The notes below the pieces were generated by a model. The model was not told the DNA's origin. It searched no databases and saw only the letters and a list, made by a program, of their open reading frames with translations. Positions 54,246 to 62,615 of a DNA stretch of 64,000 nt are shown piece by piece; the stretch's first letter is position 1, and every line of letters starts with the position of its first letter. A program made the translations under genes and the position numbers. This stretch comes from Bacteroidota bacterium (lineage in GTDB: Bacteria; Bacteroidota; Bacteroidia; Flavobacteriales; Flavobacteriaceae). The stretch covers positions 186,001 through 250,000 of the forward strand of contig JAQCDS010000002.1 of NCBI GenBank assembly GCA_027620655.1, written 5' to 3'.

Positions 54246-56393
54246 ATGGCAGTATTAAATAAAATAAGACAACGTTCGATATTTCTAATCATTATCATTG
54301 CACTTGCTTTATTCTCCTTCATTATCGGAGATATTTTTCAAAACCTAGGATCTTCATCTGGAAATCAAGCTACAATTGCCACTGTAAATGGAGAAGATAT
54401 TGAGCGAGATGACTTTATGGCTAAAGTTGAAAATATTCAAAGACAGTCTAGAGGAACTCTTACAAATACCCAAGCAATGAATCGTGTTTGGGACAATGAA
54501 CTTCGTGCAAAAGTGATGCAATCGCAGTACGATGCCCTCGGAATTTCTGTTGAGCGAGATCACATGCGTGATTTGTTGAAGCAAAACCTAACCTCTTTTG
54601 AAGAATTTAAAAACGAAGCAGGACTTTTTGATGAAGACAAGCTCAATGAATTTATTGCTAATCTTAAAGCCATTGCGCCAGAGACAACAACTCTAGGCGG
54701 AACACCAATAAATTACAAATCATGGACTGATTTTGAACAAAATGTAGCTGTATCTGGAGTTCAACAAACGTATTTTAATTTGGTGAAAGCAGGAATTATA
54801 GGAACACTTACAGAAGGCGAACTAGATTATCAATTGGAAAATGATAAAGTAGATTTAAAATATGTTCAAATTCCTTATGCAAGTATTCCAGATAGCTTAG
54901 TCGAGGTTAAATCTTCTGAAATTAAAGCATATATGAAGCGTTTTCCAAAGCAATATGAAGTGGAAGCGTCAAGAGATTTAGTCTATGTAGAATTTAAAGA
55001 AGAAGCATCTTTAGCAGATGAACAAGCGATTCAAGAGAATTTAAAAGCTTTGATTGAAGATCGTCAGGAATTTAACGAATCCTCAAAAGCCAATGAAACG
55101 GTTGTTGGATTCAAAAACACCAAAGACAACGCTGCTTTTGTTAATGCAAATTCTGCACAAAAGTTTAATGATGCTTATGTTTTTAGATCTGCTTTTTCTT
55201 CTGATCAAGCCGATAATATTACAGCATTAAAAGCAGATGAAATTTATGGGCCATACAAAGAAAATGGGTTTTATAAGCTCAGCAAAATGGTATCTAAAAA
55301 AGGTATTGCCGATTCAACCAAAGTACGTCACATTTTGATTCCTTTTGCAGGAGGTGCTAGAGCAGAAGCTACGGTAACCAAAACTGATGCAGAAGCCAAA
55401 GCTACTGCAGATAGTATTTATAATGTTTTACAAAGAAATCGCTCGAAATTCAAATCGTTATTATCGCTATCATCAGATAAAGTGAGTAACGAAAAAGACG
55501 GCGTTATTGAATTTGCATATACCGATGGATTTGCACCAGAGTTTAAGGCCTATTCTTTTGAAAATCCAAAAGGAAGTCTTGGGGTTGTTCGTACAGATTT
55601 TGGATATCATGTGATTGAAATATTAGATCAAGGAAAGAAACAAGACGCATTTAAAGTAGCAACTATAGCACAAGAAATAGAACCATCTGTTGAAACCATT
55701 GATGAGGTCTTTAAAAACAAATCTAAATTTGAAATCGCTATTGCCGATACCGATTTTGAAACTGTAGCTAAAGACAACAACTACGATGTGCGAAACGTTA
55801 GTAGTGTAAAAGCATTGGATGAAAACATACCAGGGATTGGCGCACAACGTGCAATTGTTCGTTGGGCCTTTGAAGACGGAGTTAAAGAAGGAGATTTCAA
55901 AAGCTTTAGCACTACCGCTGGTGGTTTTGTTGTGGTTAAGCTTACAGGAGTTAACGAAAAAGGGTTGATGTCTGTACAGAACGGTTCTGTAACCGCACTT
56001 CCAGAAGTTCGAAAGGAAAAGAAAGCCGCACTAATAAAAGAGCGTATTTCTGCAACTTTCTTGGGTGATATTGCATCAGCTGAAAACCAAACCATCAAAA
56101 CTGCTGCTGCTGTAAACATGAAAAATCCAACCTTGTCTGGTGCTGGTCATGAGCCCTTGGTCATTGGTACTGCCTTTGGACTTCAAGTTGGAGAAACTTC
56201 TAAACCTATTGAAGGCAATACGGGAGTATTTATTGTTGAGGTGACTAAAATTACACCTGCAGTTGAACTGTCAAGCTATCAAGCGGCTGCTAATAGAGTA
56301 GGGCAAGCCAAAGAAAGTGTAGTCAATACACAACTTTATAATGCCTTAAAAGATGCTGCTGAAATTGAGGACAATAGAGCGGTTTTTTATTAG
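54246..56393 (+). CDS. PpiD-like peptidylprolyl isomerase
   Basis: 715-residue membrane-anchored periplasmic folding factor. One N-terminal membrane helix (SIFLIIIIALALFSFIIGDI) is followed by a SurA_N_3-like chaperone region (TVNGEDIERDDFMAKVENIQ) and a parvulin domain near residues ~360-460 (KVRHILIPFAG ... SLGVVRTDFGYHVIEILDQ). A second degenerate parvulin-like part may follow. It probably helps outer-membrane proteins to fold, which fits the envelope-linked genes upstream. Confidence 0.9.
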   Translation: MAVLNKIRQRSIFLIIIIALALFSFIIGDIFQNLGSSSGNQATIATVNGEDIERDDFMAKVENIQRQSRGTLTNTQAMNRVWDNELRAKVMQSQYDALGISVERDHMRDLLKQNLTSFEEFKNEAGLFDEDKLNEFIANLKAIAPETTTLGGTPINYKSWTDFEQNVAVSGVQQTYFNLVKAGIIGTLTEGELDYQLENDKVDLKYVQIPYASIPDSLVEVKSSEIKAYMKRFPKQYEVEASRDLVYVEFKEEASLADEQAIQENLKALIEDRQEFNESSKANETVVGFKNTKDNAAFVNANSAQKFNDAYVFRSAFSSDQADNITALKADEIYGPYKENGFYKLSKMVSKKGIADSTKVRHILIPFAGGARAEATVTKTDAEAKATADSIYNVLQRNRSKFKSLLSLSSDKVSNEKDGVIEFAYTDGFAPEFKAYSFENPKGSLGVVRTDFGYHVIEILDQGKKQDAFKVATIAQEIEPSVETIDEVFKNKSKFEIAIADTDFETVAKDNNYDVRNVSSVKALDENIPGIGAQRAIVRWAFEDGVKEGDFKSFSTTAGGFVVVKLTGVNEKGLMSVQNGSVTALPEVRKEKKAALIKERISATFLGDIASAENQTIKTAAAVNMKNPTLSGAGHEPLVIGTAFGLQVGETSKPIEGNTGVFIVEVTKITPAVELSSYQAAANRVGQAKESVVNTQLYNALKDAAEIEDNRAVFY

Positions 56394-56419
56394 CAGATAA
56401 TTAGTATTAGAATTATTAA

Positions 56420-56448
56420 GGGACTGATTTTTTCAGTCCCTTTTTTTT
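56420..56448 (+). terminator. Terminator of the PpiD-like gene
   Basis: GGGACTGA/TCAGTCCC, 8-bp stem with a 5-nt T loop and an eight-T tail, 26 bp after the stop. Confidence 0.85.
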
Positions 56449-56502
56449 CGCTACAAAAACCTGTCCACATTAAACTTGTTTCTGGACAAGTTTTCAGTAT
56501 TG

Positions 56503-57402
56503 TTACTTTTCATTCACCATCTCCTTAAAGGGGAAAATCGTGGTATACCCTTTATCCTTAAAATATTGTGTGTTGGTTCCTGTCGCCAAAAAGAAATCGC
56601 CCCCCCAAGCGCCTAAACTTTTTACCGCTCTAGGGTAGTCAGTAAAATGTGTGGTTTTTAGTGGTTGTTGTTGGATAAGAGTGCCCACAATGGTTTCGTG
56701 TTTGCTTATGAGTACTTCAAATTCTTTTAAAGTAGTCGCTACCAAAATTGCTTCGGTTAGAGCATTAAGTTCAGAAAAATTGAGACGTTGTTTTGTTTTT
56801 AGGGTATTATATTGTGCAATGGCCTCTCGGCTGTTTTGCTTTTGGTTGCGGTGTACAAAAAACAATTCATCTTTAAAAGGCGGATCAAAATCTACAATTT
56901 TTATATGTGGGGTACTGTTTTGCCGTTGATATATAATAGGGTGAGGGTGTTGCGCACAAGCAATATCATAACCACTACCGCCAAAGGTATTTTCGAGCAA
57001 TGCAAAAGCATCTACATTTGCCCATTGTGCCAAATTATTAATGAGGGTAGAGGAGGACCCCAACCCCCAGTTTTGAGGAAACTCCAAATGGCTATGCATT
57101 TCAAATCCATTATGAGGTGCAAAAAAGTTGGGTTGAAGTTTGGCAATCGCCAAAAAACACTCCGAAAGTCGCTTTGCTGTTTCATTAGTTACGTTTGCTT
57201 TAAAGTTTGGAAGTTGTAAAGTCATTTCAAACCAAAGTATGCCTTTATGGTCAAAACTTTTCCAGCGAATTTCGGGGCTCTCAATGGGTTTTACTTCAAG
57301 CGTTTGTCCAAATTTTGTTGGAAGCGCTAGGGCTTTTGCACCATTCAAAACCGCATATTCAGCAGTAATTAACAATTTTCCGTGACTATAAAATTTTTCC
57401 AT
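56503..57402 (-). CDS. GYDIA family GHMP kinase (mevalonate pathway)
   Basis: 299-residue small-molecule kinase of the GHMP superfamily. The N-terminal KLLITAEYAVLNGAKALALP, the ATP-binding PQNWGLGSSSTLINNLAQW (PxxxGLGSS motif) and FGGSGYDIACAQHP, which names the subfamily, are clear. It probably phosphorylates mevalonate or phosphomevalonate during isoprenoid synthesis. The start overlaps the stop of the HMG-CoA reductase gene by 1 bp, which supports that pathway. The exact substrate is inferred. Confidence 0.9.
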   Translation of the reverse strand: MEKFYSHGKLLITAEYAVLNGAKALALPTKFGQTLEVKPIESPEIRWKSFDHKGILWFEMTLQLPNFKANVTNETAKRLSECFLAIAKLQPNFFAPHNGFEMHSHLEFPQNWGLGSSSTLINNLAQWANVDAFALLENTFGGSGYDIACAQHPHPIIYQRQNSTPHIKIVDFDPPFKDELFFVHRNQKQNSREAIAQYNTLKTKQRLNFSELNALTEAILVATTLKEFEVLISKHETIVGTLIQQQPLKTTHFTDYPRAVKSLGAWGGDFFLATGTNTQYFKDKGYTTIFPFKEMVNEK

Positions 57403-58712
57403 CAGTCACGAAGATTTTTAAGCGCTTCAACGACAGCACGGTGCGATACAGTATGCGTTTTAAAATGGGCAATCATTGCTTCTTTTTCGTCCTTAGAAGC
57501 CTCTAATTGATTTAAAATATTAAGCAAATGCATTTTCATATGGCCTTTTTGAATCCCTGTAGTGGTTAGAGATCGTAGAGCAGCAAAATTTTGTGCCAAG
57601 CCCGCAACCGCTACAATTTCCATAAGTTCGGTTGCAGAGGGGGTTCCTAGCATCTCCAACGCCAATTTGACCATTGGGTGTAAGCCGGTTAATCCTCCTA
57701 CAGTGCCCAATGCTAGTGGGATGTCCATCCAAAATTTAAAAACATCTTGTTCTATACTTGCATGCGATAAACTTGAATACTGTCCGTTTTTTGCAGCGTA
57801 GGCATGTACTCCAGCTTCAACAGCTCTAAAATCATTTCCAGAAGCAATAACAACTGCATCTACACCATTCATAATGCCTTTGTTGTGGGTAACAGCACGA
57901 TAAGGTTCTACTTCCGCAATTTGTACTGCTTGAATAAATTTTTCTGCAAATTCTTGTCCTGTAAAGTGCCCTTCTAAAGTCAATTCTTCGACCTTACAAG
58001 AGACTTCGGTACGGACCACACAATCTGGAACATAATTGGACAAAATACTCATTATAATTTTTGGTTGATTTCCCTCTAATTCAGATGTATTTTGCGCTAA
58101 TGGTTCAAACGTAGAGGCAATTTGCTCCAGGCAAGAATTGATAAAATTGGCACCCATGGCATCTTTCGTTTCAAAGGTTGCTTCCAATTGAAAATAATGG
58201 GTCATTTTTTGGGTACAATCAACAAGGTTTATATCCAGAATTCCGCCGCCACGTTTTTCCATATTTTGGGTTAGTGGTTTTGTGGCTTCCAAAAGTTGAG
58301 GTTTAATTTTATTAAAAAACGTGTTGAGAGCACTACTTTTACCCTCAAACATAAAATGCACATGCCCAATTTTTGTGGTTGATAAAATAGTTGTTTTAAA
58401 CCCCCCACGAGATAACCAAAATTTGGCCGCATTACTAGCTGCAGCAACCACCGAACTTTCTTCAATCGTCATTGGAATGGTGTAAAGTTTTCCGTTGATT
58501 AAAAAATTTGGCGCAACACCAAAAGGCATATAAAAGTTAGAAATGGTATTTTCAATAAATTCATCGTGCAACTGTTGAAGTTTTGTATTGGAATTCCAAT
58601 AAGATTCCAAAATGGACTTGGCGTTTGAATTTCCGTCAAAATAATTGACAATCAGCCAGTTAATTTTTTCGGCTTTAGAAAATTTTGAAAACCCAGAAAC
58701 AGATTGTTGCAT
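57402..58712 (-). CDS. HMG-CoA reductase, degradative (class II) type
   Basis: 436-residue enzyme that interconverts HMG-CoA and mevalonate using NAD(P)H. Class II motifs are present: ESSVVAAASNAAKFW with the catalytic Glu, HNKGIMNGVDAVVIASGNDFRAVEAG with a Lys and Asp, and LALGTVGGLTGLHPMVKLA. Despite the class name, in flavobacteria it serves mevalonate synthesis. The ATG at 58712 is chosen because a -7 element lies just upstream (58730-58737). It is followed by the overlapping GHMP kinase gene. Confidence 0.93.
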   Translation of the reverse strand: MQQSVSGFSKFSKAEKINWLIVNYFDGNSNAKSILESYWNSNTKLQQLHDEFIENTISNFYMPFGVAPNFLINGKLYTIPMTIEESSVVAAASNAAKFWLSRGGFKTTILSTTKIGHVHFMFEGKSSALNTFFNKIKPQLLEATKPLTQNMEKRGGGILDINLVDCTQKMTHYFQLEATFETKDAMGANFINSCLEQIASTFEPLAQNTSELEGNQPKIIMSILSNYVPDCVVRTEVSCKVEELTLEGHFTGQEFAEKFIQAVQIAEVEPYRAVTHNKGIMNGVDAVVIASGNDFRAVEAGVHAYAAKNGQYSSLSHASIEQDVFKFWMDIPLALGTVGGLTGLHPMVKLALEMLGTPSATELMEIVAVAGLAQNFAALRSLTTTGIQKGHMKMHLLNILNQLEASKDEKEAMIAHFKTHTVSHRAVVEALKNLRD

Positions 58713-58729
58713 AATTTTGTATTGATAAA

Positions 58730-58737
58730 CAAAGATA
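58730..58737 (-). promoter_or_regulatory. -7 promoter element of the HMG-CoA reductase operon
   Basis: Minus-strand TATCTTTG matches TAnnTTTG, 17 bp before the ATG. It excludes the frame's longer N-terminal extension. Confidence 0.55.
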
Positions 58738-58852
58738 CTATTCTCTCCTTTATGTGAAAAGCGAATTGTTAAATTGTGTATTAATCGGCTTAGAAAAGAG
58801 GAATTTTCAATTTTTTTTAGTAAAATTGGTAACATTTTTAAAATACACACTT

Positions 58853-61045
58853 ATGCTCCGTATAAATTTGCGCCTTGTTCTATTTTTTTTAACTGCTTTT
58901 TATTCTTTTTCTCAAAATCAAACGATCACTTTAGACGAAATTTGGAATGGTACTTTTAGTACACAACGCATGGAAGCCCTACATTCCATGAACAATGGAA
59001 AGCAATATTCTGTTTTAAATTTTAATCGTACGAATCGCTCGACTTCTGTTGATGTTTATGACTACAAGACACAAGATAAAATTGCAACTTTGGTGGATTC
59101 CAAAAACTTAGAAGACATTCCTTATTTTACAAACTATGATTTTAGTGAAGATGAAACAAAAATTATTTTAGCCACTGACATAGAATCTGTCTATAGACAT
59201 TCAACATTGGGTGTTTTTTTTGTGTATGATACTACAACTAAAACACTTCAAAAAATTTCAGATCAAAAAATTCAAGAACCAACTTTTTCACCTGATGGAT
59301 TGCGTGTGGCTTATGGATTTCAAAATAATATTTTTGTAAAAAATCTTGAAACTGGCCAAACAACTCAGATTACTCTTGATGGCGAAAAAAATAAAATCAT
59401 CAATGGTATAACAGATTGGGTATACGAAGAAGAATTTGCTTTTGTGCGTGCTTTTGAATGGAACGCAGATGGTCACAAAATCGCCTATTTAAAATTTGAT
59501 GAAACAGAAGTTCCAGAGTTTTCAATGGATGTTTATGGTCAAGCATTATATCAATCGCAACAAGTTTTTAAATATCCAAAAGCAGGTGAAAAAAATGCAA
59601 TTGTTTCATTACATGTTTATAATTTAAGCACTGCTGAGTCAAATGAAGTAAAAGTCAATAAACCCTACAATGATTTTTATATCACACGCATCAAGTGGAC
59701 AAATGATGCTCATATTTTGAGCGCTCAATTTATCAATCGTCATCAAAATGAATTGGACCTTTGGGCAATTAATACAAAAAATAATTCCGCTTCTATTCTC
59801 CTTACAGAAGTGGACAAAGCCTATGTTGATGTCACAGACAACTTAACATTTTTGAATGATAATAGCTTTATTTGGACAAGTGAAAAAGATGGCTATAATC
59901 ATATCTATCATTATGATAAAAAAGGGAAATTGATTCGTCAAGTCACCGAGGGGAATTGGGAGGTCACCGCCTATTATGGTTATGACAAAAAATCAGAAAA
60001 AATTTATTACCAATCGGTAGAAAATGGCTCTATTAATAGAGGTGTTTATGTGATTGGGTTGAATGGTAAAAACAAACAAACACTTTCTAAAAAAGAGGGG
60101 ACAAATAGCGCCTCATTTAGTGCAGATTTTACTTATTTCATCAATACATTTTCGAGTGCATCTACTCCTCCAGAATACACATTAAATGATGCAAACAATG
60201 GAACAGTTTTGAAGCCTATCAAACACAATGATAAACTAGCGGAAAAGCTATCCAATTATAAATTATCTGAAAAAGAATTTAGTACCATAGCCATCAATGG
60301 TAATGACCTTAATATGTGGACAATAAAACCTGTTGATTTTGATCCAAATAAAAAATATCCCGTCCTTATGTATCAGTATTCTGGACCTGGGTCTCAGCAA
60401 GTGGCAAACCGTTGGAATAGCGCCAATGATTATTGGTATCAAATGTTGGCACAAAAAGGCTATTTTGTAGTTTGTATTGATGGTCGTGGAACAGGCTATA
60501 AAGGGGCTGATTTTAAGAAAGTGACCTATATGAATTTGGTCAAATATGAGACACAAGATCAAATTGCAGCAGCAAAAAAAATAGCAGAATTACCTTACAT
60601 TGATGAAGAACGCATTGGGATTTGGGGCTGGAGTTTTGGCGGGCACATGAGTACCAATTGTTTGCTTAAAGGAAGTGAGATTTTCAAAATGGCTATTGCC
60701 GTTGCGCCAGTCACAAGTTGGCGTTTTTATGATACGATTTATACAGAACGCTATATGCGTACACCACAAGAAAACCCTGATGGTTACGATGATAATTCGC
60801 CATTCAATTACCCCGAAATGCTAAAAGGCGATTATTTGTTAATTCATGGTTCTGGAGATGATAATGTACATGTACAACATACTATGCGTATGGTCGAGGC
60901 TTTGATTCAAGCGGATAAACAATTTGAATGGGGGATTTATCCTGATAAAAACCATGGTATTTATGGGGGCAACACACGGTTACATCTCTATAAGAAAATG
61001 ACTAATTTTATTGCAAAAACCTTAGGCGATAAAATTGAAAACTAA
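58853..61045 (+). CDS. S9 family peptidase, dipeptidyl peptidase IV type
   Basis: 730-residue exported prolyl dipeptidyl peptidase. A signal peptide (about residues 1-21, ending FYSFSQ) starts at the ATG 58853; longer in-frame starts would spoil it. A beta-propeller region includes NGITDWVYEEEFAFVRAFEW, with the EE pair that anchors the substrate amino terminus in DPP-IV. The alpha/beta-hydrolase domain has the nucleophile in GIWGWSFGGHMS (Ser near residue 594), Asp in HGSGDDNVH and His in PDKNHGIYG. It releases X-Pro dipeptides. The following POT transporters would import the products. Confidence 0.93.
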   Translation: MLRINLRLVLFFLTAFYSFSQNQTITLDEIWNGTFSTQRMEALHSMNNGKQYSVLNFNRTNRSTSVDVYDYKTQDKIATLVDSKNLEDIPYFTNYDFSEDETKIILATDIESVYRHSTLGVFFVYDTTTKTLQKISDQKIQEPTFSPDGLRVAYGFQNNIFVKNLETGQTTQITLDGEKNKIINGITDWVYEEEFAFVRAFEWNADGHKIAYLKFDETEVPEFSMDVYGQALYQSQQVFKYPKAGEKNAIVSLHVYNLSTAESNEVKVNKPYNDFYITRIKWTNDAHILSAQFINRHQNELDLWAINTKNNSASILLTEVDKAYVDVTDNLTFLNDNSFIWTSEKDGYNHIYHYDKKGKLIRQVTEGNWEVTAYYGYDKKSEKIYYQSVENGSINRGVYVIGLNGKNKQTLSKKEGTNSASFSADFTYFINTFSSASTPPEYTLNDANNGTVLKPIKHNDKLAEKLSNYKLSEKEFSTIAINGNDLNMWTIKPVDFDPNKKYPVLMYQYSGPGSQQVANRWNSANDYWYQMLAQKGYFVVCIDGRGTGYKGADFKKVTYMNLVKYETQDQIAAAKKIAELPYIDEERIGIWGWSFGGHMSTNCLLKGSEIFKMAIAVAPVTSWRFYDTIYTERYMRTPQENPDGYDDNSPFNYPEMLKGDYLLIHGSGDDNVHVQHTMRMVEALIQADKQFEWGIYPDKNHGIYGGNTRLHLYKKMTNFIAKTLGDKIEN

Positions 61046-61085
61046 AACAAACAAAAAAAATAACTAACCAAATAAATACGATATT

Positions 61086-62597
61086 ATGTCAACAACAGAA
61101 CTTCAACATCAAAAACAACTTTTTGGACATCCAATAGGGCTGTATGTTCTCTTTTTAACAGAAATGTGGGAGCGTTTTTCCTATTATGGAATGCGTGCAA
61201 TTTTAGTACTATACCTAGTTGCTGAAACAGGTTCTGATAATCCAGGTTTGGGATGGGCAAATGATAGTGCTATTGCTCTTTATGGTTGGTATACTATGTT
61301 TGTATATGTAGCATCAATTCCAGGTGGAATTATAGCTGATAAAATTTTAGGACAAAGAAAATCTGTTTTTGTTGGGGGAATGTTACTAGTTGCTGGACAC
61401 AGTGTGCTTGCTATTGAACAAATGTGGGCTTTTTACACAGGTTTGATTCTTATCGTAAAGGGTGTTGGAATGCTTAAGCCTAACATTTCAACAATGGTTG
61501 GTGGTTTGTATCCTAAAAATGAACAAAACAAGCGCGATATGGGGTTTTATATCTTTTATATGGGTATAAATTTAGGTGCAGCAGTTGCAGCTTTAGCAGT
61601 TGGTTATGTTGGAGAAAATATTGGGTGGCATTATGGCTTTGGAATGGCTGGTATTGGAATGGCATTAGGTCAGTTAACATATTGGTATGGGCAAAAGCAT
61701 TTAAAGCATGTTGGAAATCTTGTTGTTGATGAACGGTCATCTGATGAAAAAGGCGATAGTCAAAATTTACTTCTAGCTATTTTTAAACATTCTAACTCAG
61801 TGGCAGGATTTGTTATTACAGTTTTAGCTGGACTTGGTATTTGGTTTATCGGTGGGTCATGGTCTTATGGACTTTTAGTGATTGGTTTGGCATTTGCTGT
61901 AGGTGTTGGAATTGTAGTTTACAATGATGGAAATAAAGTTGAAAAAGATAGAATTTTAGTAACTTACCTTTCATTCTTAATTATCATAATATTCTGGGGA
62001 GCTTTTGAACAGGCAGGAGGTTTGTTAAATGTTTATACTTACCAAAAAACGGATTTATCTTTAGGAGACTTTATGGTGCCTGCTAGTTGGTTTCAATCTG
62101 TTAATGCCATTTTTATTTTAATATTTGCAACTATTGTAGGTAGTTTTTGGGTCTGGTGGAAAAATCGAAAAAAAGAATCATCATCGTTGTTTAAAATGGC
62201 TACTGGTGTTATTATTATGGGATGGGGTTTCTTTTTTATGTCAGCAGCTTCCATGGAATATGAAAGTACTGGTTCTTCAGCAATGTACTGGTTAATTTTT
62301 GCTTATTTATTTCATACATTAGGAGAATTGTGTGCTTCACCCGTTGCACTATCTTTTATTACAAAACTTGCACCAGAACGTTGGATGGCATTTATGATGG
62401 GTGCCTATTTTGCAGCAACAGGACTTGGTAATAAGGTTGCTGGACTTTTAGGAGAATCTGCATCCGAATTTGGGGAGTTTACAATCTTTACAGGAATCGC
62501 AATATTCTGTACTATTTTTGGTATTTTGGTTATAGCAATACTCAAACCACTTAAAAGACTTACTCACGGTGCAGAAGAAATTTCATTAGAATCATAA
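61086..62597 (+). CDS. POT family peptide transporter, first copy
   Basis: 503-residue proton-coupled di/tripeptide transporter of the major facilitator superfamily. The family motif TEMWERFSYYGMRAILVLYL (ExxERFxYY) is in helix 1. Other landmarks are PGGIIADKILGQRKSVFVGG and GFYIFYMGINLGAAVA, the second POT signature; FWGAFEQAGGLLNVY carries the FxxxxEQ-type helix 7 motif. About 12 or more membrane helices. It lies 40 bp after the DPP-IV gene and 18 bp before a second POT gene. Confidence 0.93.
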   Translation: MSTTELQHQKQLFGHPIGLYVLFLTEMWERFSYYGMRAILVLYLVAETGSDNPGLGWANDSAIALYGWYTMFVYVASIPGGIIADKILGQRKSVFVGGMLLVAGHSVLAIEQMWAFYTGLILIVKGVGMLKPNISTMVGGLYPKNEQNKRDMGFYIFYMGINLGAAVAALAVGYVGENIGWHYGFGMAGIGMALGQLTYWYGQKHLKHVGNLVVDERSSDEKGDSQNLLLAIFKHSNSVAGFVITVLAGLGIWFIGGSWSYGLLVIGLAFAVGVGIVVYNDGNKVEKDRILVTYLSFLIIIIFWGAFEQAGGLLNVYTYQKTDLSLGDFMVPASWFQSVNAIFILIFATIVGSFWVWWKNRKKESSSLFKMATGVIIMGWGFFFMSAASMEYESTGSSAMYWLIFAYLFHTLGELCASPVALSFITKLAPERWMAFMMGAYFAATGLGNKVAGLLGESASEFGEFTIFTGIAIFCTIFGILVIAILKPLKRLTHGAEEISLES

Positions 62598-62615
62598 TTA
62601 CAAAAACTAACCAAA